Shown: positions 35,217-43,970 of the stretch, one piece after another
Position numbering within the stretch: position 1 is the first letter of the stretch
Layout: each line of letters starts with the position of its first letter
Assembly: GCA_913774715.1 (NCBI GenBank)
Contig: CAJYHS010000061.1
Span: 1-64,000, forward strand
DNA length: 64,000 nt
Direction of reading: 5' to 3'
Origin: an uncultured Siphonobacter sp.
GTDB taxonomy: Bacteria; Bacteroidota; Bacteroidia; Cytophagales; Spirosomataceae
Notes under the pieces: generated by a model
Seen by the model: the letters and a program-made list of their open reading frames with translations, nothing else
Databases searched by the model: none
Told to the model about the DNA's origin: nothing
Made by a program: the position numbers and the translations under genes

Positions 35217-36307
35217 TGTTTGCCCTCAAGCACGTCAAGGCCCCCTTGCTTTACAACGAAGAGAAGGTAAGACTGGGCCAGGCTGATCTCATTGACGCGG
35301 GCTATTATTTAAAAGAAGCCCAGCACTTAAGCGCCAAGGAAAAAATGGCCCGCCTGACCAACCGGGCCGCCTTGAATCTACGAACTCAGCATCCCTTTAC
35401 GCACCTTTCGCTGAATTTTCACCCTTCCGAAAAGATTCCCCTTCCGGTGCTTAAAGCCATTGCTCAGGCGTATTTAAATGAAATTGGCTACCGCCATCAA
35501 CCTTATTTACTCTACGAGCACCACGACGCGGCTCATCCGCACGTGCACGTGCTGACAACCTGCATTCAGGCCGGGGGCCAGCGCATTGACGTAGGGCCCA
35601 CGCTCATTAAGACGGCCAGTGAGCGAATCGAGGAGCATTTTCAGCTTCGAAGGGCTCAAGAATCCTCCGCTCCAGGCTTAGTAGCTCAGCTTCGCCGGGC
35701 CGAGTACGCCCAGGCGCCCACCCTGCAGGCCGTTGACGCCGTGGTTTCTCAACTACTGCCCCGGTATAGTTTTACCAATGAAGCCGAGATGAACGCGCTG
35801 CTTTCCCTCTACGGGGTTCGCCTGGCCATCCACCGGGGCAAGGGCCGCCGTAACGGGCTGCGCTACCAGATTATTTCTTCCCGGGGAAAACCCCAGGGCG
35901 TGCCCGTCAAAGCCCAGGATCTAAGCATTAACCCCAACCGGCAGTATTTGCGCAAACAGTTCGCCTTTCACGGTCTATCCCGCCGGCATATGCCCCTGGA
36001 GGCTTTGGAGCGCCGCATCCGGTTGTGTTTGTATCCGGCCAGGCAACTCGCTGATTTCATCGATCATTTGTCGCGTCAGGGGCTAAACCTGGTAAAAGAA
36101 GCCCGCTCGGGAGCCCTGGTCTACATCGATCACGAGCGCAAAGCGGCCCTTTTGGCCTCGAGTCTGGGACCTCAGGTGGACACTACTGCCCTGTTATCGC
36201 AGTTTCGACTCAGTGCAAGCCAGCTCGAACTGGCGTTAAAACCCCTTGAGCTTGAGCAGCGGGGCCAGCTGCGCTCGCTGGGAAGAGCGCTTTCTTTTCA
36301 CCTTTGA
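35204..36307 (+). CDS. mobB: relaxase/mobilisation nuclease
   Basis: 367 residues. The start MVAVMFALKHVKAPLLYNEEKV follows the MVAxI...GALxYNExKV pattern of Bacteroidota relaxases, which is why I use the ATG at 35204 and not 35216. The metal-binding histidine triad is HPHVHV (His111, His113, His115) after YEHHDAA, and NRAALNLRTQHPFTHLSLNF matches the family. The enzyme nicks oriT and stays attached to the transferred strand. At 367 residues it is of usual length and has no helicase domain. Confidence 0.92.
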   Translation: MVAVMFALKHVKAPLLYNEEKVRLGQADLIDAGYYLKEAQHLSAKEKMARLTNRAALNLRTQHPFTHLSLNFHPSEKIPLPVLKAIAQAYLNEIGYRHQPYLLYEHHDAAHPHVHVLTTCIQAGGQRIDVGPTLIKTASERIEEHFQLRRAQESSAPGLVAQLRRAEYAQAPTLQAVDAVVSQLLPRYSFTNEAEMNALLSLYGVRLAIHRGKGRRNGLRYQIISSRGKPQGVPVKAQDLSINPNRQYLRKQFAFHGLSRRHMPLEALERRIRLCLYPARQLADFIDHLSRQGLNLVKEARSGALVYIDHERKAALLASSLGPQVDTTALLSQFRLSASQLELALKPLELEQRGQLRSLGRALSFHL

Positions 36308-36319
36308 ACCCCACGGCTT

Positions 36320-38320
36320 ATGGCAACTGGAGAAAACAATCAGGCTTTTTTAAAAATTACCGATATGACGCGTTTGATGGGCTTGAGCTTGCTGGCCCTT
36401 CACAGCTATTACTTTGCCTATAGTTGGCTTTTAGAGCTGGGCCTGACGCACTGGGCCCTGGATTTGCTGCTGATCAAATGCCGTCATACGGGTTTGTTTG
36501 AGCGGGCGTATTACTCCAAAGGGCTTTGTCTGATTCTGCTGAGCATTTCTTTGCTGGGCACCAAGGCTAGAAAGCAGCCAGGCTATACGTTTACAAAAGG
36601 GGCACTCTGGCTGCTTCTGGGCCTGGCTATGTACTGGGGCAGTTCTCTATTTTTGCTGGGCGCCCAGCCTAACTATTATTTATACCTGGCCACAACGCTG
36701 CTGGGATTTCTGGTTTTTTTAGTGGGGGGGACCCAGCTTTCGCGTATTCTGCATCAGCAGTTTAACTGGGATCATCCCTTTAACGATGAAAACGAGACCT
36801 TTCCTCAATTTGAAACCCGGCTTATGAATCCCTATTCGATTAATCTGCCGGCCGAGTACCGCTGGAAAAACCGGATGCGATCCAGCTGGATTAATATCAT
36901 TAACCCCTTTCGGGCTTTGCTGGTGCTGGGCACACCGGGATCGGGAAAATCCTACTTTGTCATTCGTCACGTCATCACTCAGCACCTAGAGAAAGGCTTT
37001 ACCATGCTGCTCTACGATTTCAAATACGATGATCTAACTAAAATTGCCTATTATACGCACCGGCAGATTTCTAAAAAGAAGGCTTTGCCGGGCGCCCCAC
37101 CCAAGCCCTCTTTTTACGTGATTAATTTTGAGGATTTATCGCGATCCCACCGCTGTAATCCCTTTGAGGTGGCCCGCATGAAGGATCGATCGGATGTCGA
37201 TGAGTTAGCCCGCACGCTGCTTTGCGCGCTTAATCGCGACTGGATCAAGCGGCAGGGTGAGTTTTTTGTTGAATCGGCCATTAGCTTAGTGACGGGGGTC
37301 ATCTGGTTTTTAAAATCCTATGAACAGGGCCGCTACTGCACCTTACCGCACGTTATTGAACTGCTTCAGACGGATTATGAGCGCCTTTTTAGCATTCTTA
37401 GGCTGGCGCCGGAAAATGAAACGATCCTAAGTATGTTCATTAACGCCTACTTAAACGGAGCCATGGAGCAGTTAGAAGGACAGGTGTCTTCGGCGAAAGT
37501 TTCCCTGGGCCGGCTTTCCTCCCCGCGTTTGTACTACGTGCTTTCAGGTAATGATTTTTCACTGGATTTGAATAATCCTGAGGAGCCTAAAATTCTTTGT
37601 CTGGGAAGTAATCCCCAAAAATCCCAGATTTACGGAGCCGTACTCTCGCTCTACATCAATCAGGTCGTCAAGCTCATCAATCAACCCGGCAAGCTGCCTT
37701 GCAGTATGGTTTTTGATGAATTTCCAACCATTTTTCTCAATGAAATGTCTACCTTGATTGCTACCGCCCGGTCCAATAAAGTAGCAACGACTTTAGGAAT
37801 TCAGGATTTTACGCAGCTTCGCAAGGACTACGGCCGCGAGCAGGCTGACGTACTCATGAACCTGGCGGGCAGCGTCATTGCCGGTCAGGTCAATGGGGAT
37901 ACGGCTAAGTTATTATCGGAGCGAATCGGTAAAATTCTGCAACTACGGCCCAGCTTTTCCGTCAATAGCTCGGACACCTCCCATAGCTTTTCGCGTCAAT
38001 TAGACTACGCCGTGCCCGTTTCCAAAATAGCTACCTTGTCTTCGGGGGAGTTTGTCGGCATTGTGGCCGATGATGCCAAGTGTCCGATTCCTAAAAAAGC
38101 CTTTCATGCCCGGATTGTCAATGACCATAAGGCCCTGGAAAAAGAGCAGCAGGCGTATCAAGCCTTCCCCCTGATTCGAAAGGTAACTCCTGAAATGGTG
38201 CAAGAAAATTATACCCTCATCCGCCGCCAGACGCGTGAACTAGTCGATAGCTGCATGGAGCGTCTGTATCAGGATCCGGCTTTGCGGCATCTACTTGTCA
38301 ATAAGGCACCGCATGAGTAG
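36320..38320 (+). CDS. mobC: type IV coupling ATPase (VirD4/TraG family)
   Basis: 666 residues. Four or so membrane segments at 15-145, then Walker A LGTPGSGKSYF at about 204-212, Walker B-like SMVFDEFPTIFL near 465 and TLGIQDFTQLRKDYG. The YWG-type DNA-binding region (INPFRALLVLG; MNPYSINLPAEYRWKNRM) precedes Walker A, as in MobC of Bacteroides elements. It brings the relaxosome to the secretion channel. It is the last gene of the plus-strand module; the next gene converges 84 bp away, with no clear terminator in between. Confidence 0.93.
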   Translation: MATGENNQAFLKITDMTRLMGLSLLALHSYYFAYSWLLELGLTHWALDLLLIKCRHTGLFERAYYSKGLCLILLSISLLGTKARKQPGYTFTKGALWLLLGLAMYWGSSLFLLGAQPNYYLYLATTLLGFLVFLVGGTQLSRILHQQFNWDHPFNDENETFPQFETRLMNPYSINLPAEYRWKNRMRSSWINIINPFRALLVLGTPGSGKSYFVIRHVITQHLEKGFTMLLYDFKYDDLTKIAYYTHRQISKKKALPGAPPKPSFYVINFEDLSRSHRCNPFEVARMKDRSDVDELARTLLCALNRDWIKRQGEFFVESAISLVTGVIWFLKSYEQGRYCTLPHVIELLQTDYERLFSILRLAPENETILSMFINAYLNGAMEQLEGQVSSAKVSLGRLSSPRLYYVLSGNDFSLDLNNPEEPKILCLGSNPQKSQIYGAVLSLYINQVVKLINQPGKLPCSMVFDEFPTIFLNEMSTLIATARSNKVATTLGIQDFTQLRKDYGREQADVLMNLAGSVIAGQVNGDTAKLLSERIGKILQLRPSFSVNSSDTSHSFSRQLDYAVPVSKIATLSSGEFVGIVADDAKCPIPKKAFHARIVNDHKALEKEQQAYQAFPLIRKVTPEMVQENYTLIRRQTRELVDSCMERLYQDPALRHLLVNKAPHE

Positions 38321-38404
38321 GCTAGAAGCTGCTTTATTAGCATAAAATGGAGCAATACATGCCCTACGCCCGTACTGATTGCATGGTGGGGTTGCCGCTT
38401 TACT

Positions 38405-39112
38405 TTAAAAAGGAATGAGCCGGCGCAGCAGACTACGTTCTTCTAGTAGAATTTCCGCTCTCCCTTTCAAATGAAACTGCTTGGGAATCGTAAAATTAGT
38501 CGTAGTGACTAGTCCTTTTTTTAAGCGAATTTCCGCTTGATAATGTTGATTGATTAGGGTAGCGGAAACGTAGGAAATCCTACCTTCGATGATCCCAAAT
38601 TTGTCCGCTGGATAAGCATCTAAATAAATATTTACCTTTTGATTCATACTGACCTGTCCCGCCCCCAGGGTCGGTAAGGCCGCGTAAACTTTAATGGATG
38701 TAATGGAAGGCTCAATGACGAGCGTATTTTTTTTAGGATTATTCGCATCTCCCTTCGTTAACAAAGCCCGGCCACTCAAAGGAGCCAGCGTTACTTCCTG
38801 CTTCTGGGTTTGCTGATCATACTCAATGAGTAGGGTATCTCCCCGGGTGACGGCCTGTAACGGCTCAACCGGAGTATGGTAGGTAAGGGAACCCGAATTA
38901 TACCAACTCACGTAAGCGGGTTGTTCTTTGGCAGAAATCATGACTTGAGCTTTGAGCACATCAGGAAATCGGATGTAATGAGTACAGATTAGACCCATAC
39001 AAAAAACGAGTCCCAAGAGAAAAATGCCCCACCGAAGAATCCAGTTAGGAATGAATTCAATGAAGTCTTGTTCCGTTTCGCAGAAAGGAGTTTGCTCAGC
39101 AGGGGTCATCAT
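38405..39112 (-). CDS. HlyD-family secretion adaptor, minus arm
   Basis: 235 residues. One membrane helix (about 27-48) precedes a periplasmic domain with a hairpin-like central part (VTLAPLSGRALLTKGDANNPKK) and NQKVNIYLDAYPADKFGIIEGRISYVS, the HlyD C-terminal pattern. It lacks the long coiled coil and is shorter than classic HlyD (about 400). It follows the C39-ABC exporter by 2 bp and is the last gene of the minus-strand peptide operon. It has a paralogue at 57369 (VHIQLDAYPSHEFGSVTGQVY). Confidence 0.86.
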   Translation of the reverse strand: MMTPAEQTPFCETEQDFIEFIPNWILRWGIFLLGLVFCMGLICTHYIRFPDVLKAQVMISAKEQPAYVSWYNSGSLTYHTPVEPLQAVTRGDTLLIEYDQQTQKQEVTLAPLSGRALLTKGDANNPKKNTLVIEPSITSIKVYAALPTLGAGQVSMNQKVNIYLDAYPADKFGIIEGRISYVSATLINQHYQAEIRLKKGLVTTTNFTIPKQFHLKGRAEILLEERSLLRRLIPF

Positions 39113-39114
39113 GA

Positions 39115-41400
39115 TCAGGCCGGAATAGGCGCTTGAAGTTGATTTTTTACTAATTCGTAATAAGGACCGCTGGTGTGAGCAGTCAAACTTTCATGGGTGC
39201 CTACTTGCACTATTTGGCCCTGATGCATCACAATAATCTGGTCAGCCTGCTGAATGGTACTTAATCTGTGAGCGATGACTACTACGGTCCTGTCCACAAA
39301 AAAAGTTTCCAAATTGCGCAGTACCTGGCGTTCGTTTTCGGCGTCAAGGGCGCTGGTGGCTTCATCGAAAAATAAATACGCCGGGTTTTTGTAGAGAGCT
39401 CTGGCAATGAGCAAACGTTGTTTTTGCCCGCCGCTTAAAGCTAAGCCCCCGTAGCCTACTTTGGTGGCAAACCCCATAGTGGTCTGCTCGACGACCTCCA
39501 GAAAATTGGCGGCTTTAACAGCCTGCATCAAGCGCTGCTCCTCAATGGGTTGGCCATCGACGGCAATATTGCGAGCAATCGTATCCGAAAAGACATACCC
39601 ATCCTGGAACACCACTCCGCAACGCTTTCGCCAGGCTTGACTAGAAGTTTCTTTTAACCGTTTCCCTTCCACTTGAATAGTACCTGAAGTAGGTTCATAA
39701 AATTTAAGCAATAGCTTTAAAAGGGTGGTTTTGCCACTGCCACTTGCGCCAACGATTGCCGTTATTTTCCCGGGCGGAATGTGCATAGAGATGCGAGATA
39801 AAGCTAGTCTATCCTTCGAATTTTCATAATGAAAACTTAGCTGCTCCAGGTGAATGCCGGGAGCAGAAGTAGAGCGTTGATGAAGGTGGCTATTTAGAGA
39901 AGATGACTCATAAAACGAATGCGTAAAAGCAGCTTCGTCTTCCATTTTTAAGTGTCTGGCAATGGCTTGATCGGTCTCTTCATCTGATCTGGCATGAATT
40001 TCACTCAAGCGTTTTACGCTCATGTGGGCATCTTGCCAACTATGAAGAAAATGGATCAATTGAAGAATCGGGCTATTCATCTGACCCACCACGTAAGAAA
40101 TACTAAACATGATGCCCAGGGTGAATTCCTGCTCAATTACAGCCAGGGCTATTACGTAAGAAATGGTTAAGTTTTTAGCGTAAGTGAGCAGGGAAGCCCC
40201 TATCTCTTGGTATTGTTGCAGGGCAAGTGCTTTAATATTGACTCTGAATAATTTAGCCTGTACATTTTCCCATTCCCAGCGCCGGGCTCGTTCTCCAATA
40301 TTGAGTTTTATTTCGTGTATACCCGTAATGAGATCATAAATACTATTTTGTTGTTCCCTTAAGCGTTGAAATCGGTGATAATCGAGTTGATTTCTTTTTT
40401 TTAAAAACAGAAGAATCCACAAAAAAGTAAACAGGCTACCAACCCCGAATAGGAGAAGGATGAAACGGCTGTAAATCCCTAAGATGACGGAAAAGGTTAC
40501 TAAATTGACTAAAGCCAAAAGGGTTTGCAGGGAAGAACCCGTTAGAAATGATTCAATGCGTTGATGGTCAGCAATGCGCTGAATGATATCTCCTACGTTT
40601 TTTGAATCATAGTAGCGCAAGGGTAATTTCATTAATTTGGTCAGAAAGCTGGTAATAATGGAAACGCTGACTCGGGAGCTGACGTGAAGGACAATCCAGT
40701 TTCGAATAAAATCTACACTTAAACTGCCCACGAGAAACAGTCCCTGGGAGAAAAGTACTAAATGAATAAAACGATAGTTACGCTGCTGAATGCCGTAATC
40801 AACCAGGCTCTGGAGTAAAAACGGAAAAAGCAGTGCTAAAAGGCTTGAGAATACTATTCCCAAAAGTACTTGTAGACCATACCGGCGATAAGGAATAAGG
40901 TATTGAAATAAAAAAGAAAAGCTGTTTTCAGGAGTTTGGGGTCCTTTGGAAAGCGAATAGAATTCAGCCGTTGGTTCCATCAATAGGGCAATGCCTTTTT
41001 CCTGGCTATTTTGCCAGGTTTCCCTGAACACTTCTTCACTTAATTCTACTAGGGCGTGGGCGGGATCGGCAACGACGAAGGTGGGATGAGCTTTCCAGAA
41101 GTTTTTCTTTACGGCATAGAGGACGACAAAATGGTCTTGATTCCAGTGCAGAATACAAGGCCTAGGCACTTGCTGTTGGATTTCCTGCAGCGATACCCGC
41201 ACGGGCAAGGTCTTCAAGCCAATGCTTTCAGCGGCTTCACATAAGCCCATAAGCGTAACGCCTTCTTTGCTAACGCCCGTGATGGCTCGCATAAAATCCA
41301 TGGAATACTCCTTGCCGTAATAAGAAGCAACCATTTTTAAACAGGTAGGACCACAATCCATGTAATCCAGTTGCCGGTGAAATGCATACCTACTTTTCAT
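39115..41400 (-). CDS. C39 peptidase-containing ABC exporter (PCAT), copy 1
   Basis: 761 residues. The N-terminal C39 peptidase has Cys16 in DYMDCGPTCLKM, His90 in ILHWNQDHFVVL and Asp112 in VADPAHA, an intact triad. Six membrane helices span about 170-450. The ATPase has Walker A GASGSGKTT near 548, signature LSGGQKQR near 650 and Walker B YLFFDEATSALDAE. Such proteins cut leader peptides after GG and export the product. It lies 2 bp from the radical SAM gene and close to HlyD, so it probably serves the peptides of this locus. Confidence 0.95.
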   Translation of the reverse strand: MKSRYAFHRQLDYMDCGPTCLKMVASYYGKEYSMDFMRAITGVSKEGVTLMGLCEAAESIGLKTLPVRVSLQEIQQQVPRPCILHWNQDHFVVLYAVKKNFWKAHPTFVVADPAHALVELSEEVFRETWQNSQEKGIALLMEPTAEFYSLSKGPQTPENSFSFLFQYLIPYRRYGLQVLLGIVFSSLLALLFPFLLQSLVDYGIQQRNYRFIHLVLFSQGLFLVGSLSVDFIRNWIVLHVSSRVSVSIITSFLTKLMKLPLRYYDSKNVGDIIQRIADHQRIESFLTGSSLQTLLALVNLVTFSVILGIYSRFILLLFGVGSLFTFLWILLFLKKRNQLDYHRFQRLREQQNSIYDLITGIHEIKLNIGERARRWEWENVQAKLFRVNIKALALQQYQEIGASLLTYAKNLTISYVIALAVIEQEFTLGIMFSISYVVGQMNSPILQLIHFLHSWQDAHMSVKRLSEIHARSDEETDQAIARHLKMEDEAAFTHSFYESSSLNSHLHQRSTSAPGIHLEQLSFHYENSKDRLALSRISMHIPPGKITAIVGASGSGKTTLLKLLLKFYEPTSGTIQVEGKRLKETSSQAWRKRCGVVFQDGYVFSDTIARNIAVDGQPIEEQRLMQAVKAANFLEVVEQTTMGFATKVGYGGLALSGGQKQRLLIARALYKNPAYLFFDEATSALDAENERQVLRNLETFFVDRTVVVIAHRLSTIQQADQIIVMHQGQIVQVGTHESLTAHTSGPYYELVKNQLQAPIPA

Positions 41401-41402
41401 AC

Positions 41403-42644
41403 CTAGTTGCGAGCAAAGGACTGCAGACCATAATCGGCCTGGTAATCCGTTGAGTTGGGCAAAGCGCCTGGCAAAGGCAATAATTCAAGCCCACTGCGTT
41501 TTCTAAAGGACGCGGGAAGCTGTAACAAGAGCCGATGCTGAATGTGAGTAATGAGCATTTGTAAATCCTGACAGTATACCGAAGGATTATCAAACCCCCG
41601 CGACTCACTGTAGCGGTGGGGCAGGTATCCTCCTCCGCACACGGCATAGAGATGGCAATTCTGACAGGCTTGACAACTGCGCTGATGACTTAATTGATAC
41701 AGGGTGGCTAAGGGGGTTTGCAGGGCTTCGTCAATTTCGTGCGTTTGGATATTGACTCCTGCCTTGGTGAATCCCGAACCGCAGGCTTTAAGCGTGCCTA
41801 CGGCTTCTAAGGATCCATCCGTTTCTACAATTAAAAATTCATTGCGGCGCTGGCCAAAATACTCAAAGCCATTATCAATGCCGGCAATCAGACCCATAAT
41901 CTGGTCAAATAGGCGGACATTGGGACGGGGAGAGGGCTGGTTCCACCACGCCTCAAATACCTGAATTAACCACCGGCCAAAGGGCGCCTGTGCAAGTTCC
42001 TGCGCGCTACTAAGGCCTAGGGGTAGGAGGTTGTGGTGCGCATCGGGAAGAGCAAAGTCTATTTCAGAAATTCCCAGGGATGCCAAGTGCGAGTAGGTCA
42101 GCTCGGCATCAGCCTGACAGTTGATAACGCTTAGGAGCGAGAGCGGATAGCGGTAATGCTGCTGAGCTAATCGTATTCCTGCTTCGACGCGATGATAAGA
42201 TCCCCGGCCGGCGTGATCTTGTCGGTAGGTATCGTGATTAGAAGGTAATCCATCTAGGCTGATACTCAGACGAATCTTGTATTGAGAAAGAAATTGGCAC
42301 CAGGGTTTCGTGAGTAGGGTAGCGTTGGTTTGTAGGCCAAACCTAAGCTTGAGAAAAGGGCTCAAACGTTTCTGGGCTTTCGCTAAAAAATGGGCGTAAA
42401 AATCAGGCCTCGCCAGCAGGGGTTCCCCGCCGTGGAAAATAAATTCATATTCTTTCAAGCCGTGATGCTGACTATGCCGGAGTACCCGCTCCAAGATGGC
42501 ATCAACCGTCTCAGGCGACATGACTTTGGGCTGACTTTTATAGGTAGCATCCCCTAAATTATACATGTAGCAGTAGCTGCAATTTAAATTGCATACACTC
42601 ACGGTTTTTAAAATCAGGGTTTGGCATTGAAGCGAGGGAATCAT
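41403..42644 (-). CDS. radical SAM/SPASM peptide maturase
   Basis: 413 residues from the ATG at 42644. The radical SAM cluster is CNLNCSYC (Cys18, Cys22, Cys25) followed by YMYNLGD, and FIFHGGEPLL is the SAM-binding stretch. A SPASM-type region lies near the C-terminus, with CGSGF, then CQACQNCHLYAVCGGGYLPH and a final Cys in VYCQDL, giving ligands for extra iron-sulfur clusters. The enzyme is anSME-like and could crosslink or otherwise modify a peptide. It lies 14 bp after the small GG peptide gene, its probable substrate. Confidence 0.93.
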   Translation of the reverse strand: MIPSLQCQTLILKTVSVCNLNCSYCYMYNLGDATYKSQPKVMSPETVDAILERVLRHSQHHGLKEYEFIFHGGEPLLARPDFYAHFLAKAQKRLSPFLKLRFGLQTNATLLTKPWCQFLSQYKIRLSISLDGLPSNHDTYRQDHAGRGSYHRVEAGIRLAQQHYRYPLSLLSVINCQADAELTYSHLASLGISEIDFALPDAHHNLLPLGLSSAQELAQAPFGRWLIQVFEAWWNQPSPRPNVRLFDQIMGLIAGIDNGFEYFGQRRNEFLIVETDGSLEAVGTLKACGSGFTKAGVNIQTHEIDEALQTPLATLYQLSHQRSCQACQNCHLYAVCGGGYLPHRYSESRGFDNPSVYCQDLQMLITHIQHRLLLQLPASFRKRSGLELLPLPGALPNSTDYQADYGLQSFARN

Positions 42645-42658
42645 AGGGGAAGCGTTAA

Positions 42659-42841
42659 TCAAGCTTTAGGTGGTGTTTTAATACTGTCGGTTTCCTCTTC
42701 GGGGTTGCGTCCCATTTCTTTCCATCCTCCGAAGATTTGTTCACCGGAAATTTTAACGCCGTCTTTCCCTAACATATCCAGTAAACTAGAGGCGTTCTTC
42801 TTGGAATCCGAACGCTGGAAGAACCATTTTTTCTTTGCCAT
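42659..42841 (-). CDS. putative precursor peptide of the radical SAM enzyme
   Basis: 60 residues, starting MAKKKWFFQRSDSKKNA. The leader-like part ends KISGEQIFGG (Gly38, Gly39), and the remaining 21 residues begin WKEMGRNPEEE. There is no Cys in it, so the product would not be a lanthipeptide; a Trp next to the GG is a possible target for a crosslinking radical SAM enzyme. It lies between the helical-repeat gene and the maturase. It is unlike the LNLD peptides on the other arm. The precursor role is inferred from size, GG and position. Confidence 0.68.
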   Translation of the reverse strand: MAKKKWFFQRSDSKKNASSLLDMLGKDGVKISGEQIFGGWKEMGRNPEEETDSIKTPPKA

Positions 42842-42901
42842 TTTATTGAAAGTTAAGTGTAGTCAAACTGATAAATTACTGGAAATTATGTCCATAAGGC
42901 C

Positions 42902-42915
42902 CCCGCATGTGCGGG
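42902..42915. promoter_or_regulatory. short GC-rich hairpin ahead of the GG peptide gene
   Basis: CCCGCA-TG-TGCGGG, a perfect 6-bp stem with a 2-nt turn, lies between the stop of the helical-repeat gene (42930) and the start of the peptide gene (42841). It may end or process the upstream transcript, which would separate output of the peptide and the upstream genes. Confidence 0.45.
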
Positions 42916-42929
42916 CGGCAGAATTGGCG

Positions 42930-43964
42930 TTAGGGCTTTTGTATGTCAATGAAAGCCTTGAGTCGAGACTTGACCATGAGCTTATCTTCTACGTACCTCA
43001 GCAGGTGTTGATGCATCGTAGGCGCGTTTGAATAGGGAAGGCTGCCCGTGAGATAAAGCAGGTTTTGGCACAGCGATAATTTCAATACATCAAAATGCCG
43101 GGGTAAGCGCTCACTTAAAAAGACCGGGATGCCTTCTAGAAAACATTCATATTCCTGGGCGTAATAAGCCCGCTTCAAGTACAGCCAGTTATAGATGATA
43201 ACCCGGTCCAGGGTAGGGGTATTGAAGTCTGAGAAAGGCCCCAGAATGGCCTTGAATAACTCCTGTTCCCTGGCTTGGCAATGGGCTCCGGCTTCCATGA
43301 GTTTAGTAGCGATGAGTTCCATATAGGAGCGAAGGGTACCCTCCTGAACGTATTCTAGATAACTACTGCCTTGACGAAGCGTTTCGGTATACATGGTTCC
43401 CCAAACCCCGGTAGCATTGTTTTCGAGTAAGAACCCACTAAGCGACTTAAGTAGTCTTTGCTCTTCCTGGTAAAGACCCTGCTTGGCATAAATGCGACTG
43501 ACATTGATGTTTTGTTCCAAACATCTAAACATCATGGAAGGGCACCCTTGCCGAATAAGGTATTCGTTAATGGCAATGCATTCCAGGGTTAAAGAAAAAG
43601 CGGCTTCAAACTGCCCTTGTTTGTGGAAGTAAAGTGCCCGGGCTGAAAGTTGAAACTGTTTGACAAAGAGGTAGGCCAGGGTATCCGACAGGGCCAGGGC
43701 CTGCCGGTCGCCTTCTTCGATGAGTGCCAGGGCCCGGACCAGGTCTCCTTCTTTCATCCACTGGACCGAATCAAAATAATACAGACGTATGGCCATCGCC
43801 CGCTCAAAGACCGAGGGAAGCATGAGCTGCTGAATTTCTTTTTCAACGAAGAGTACCCACACTTTTCCGTCGTCGTGCGCAGGCTGGGGGGCTGATTTGG
43901 ACGCAGGAAAATGCTCCCAAAGATCCAAGAGCTTATCTAGCTGTTGAGTAAGCGTAGCATTCAT
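42930..43964 (-). CDS. helical-repeat protein of the peptide locus, unknown role
   Basis: 344 residues, with no signal or membrane segment. It is strongly helical, with TPR-like pairs: MKEGDLVRALALIEEGDRQAL, YFHKQGQFEAAFSLTLECI, IYAKQGLYQEEQRLLKSLS. I recognise no enzymatic motif. It lies 6 bp after the C39-ABC gene and 88 bp before the GG peptide, on the same strand. It could be a scaffold or a peptide-binding partner of the maturase or exporter. Confidence 0.7.
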   Translation of the reverse strand: MNATLTQQLDKLLDLWEHFPASKSAPQPAHDDGKVWVLFVEKEIQQLMLPSVFERAMAIRLYYFDSVQWMKEGDLVRALALIEEGDRQALALSDTLAYLFVKQFQLSARALYFHKQGQFEAAFSLTLECIAINEYLIRQGCPSMMFRCLEQNINVSRIYAKQGLYQEEQRLLKSLSGFLLENNATGVWGTMYTETLRQGSSYLEYVQEGTLRSYMELIATKLMEAGAHCQAREQELFKAILGPFSDFNTPTLDRVIIYNWLYLKRAYYAQEYECFLEGIPVFLSERLPRHFDVLKLSLCQNLLYLTGSLPYSNAPTMHQHLLRYVEDKLMVKSRLKAFIDIQKP

Positions 43965-43970
43965 AATACA

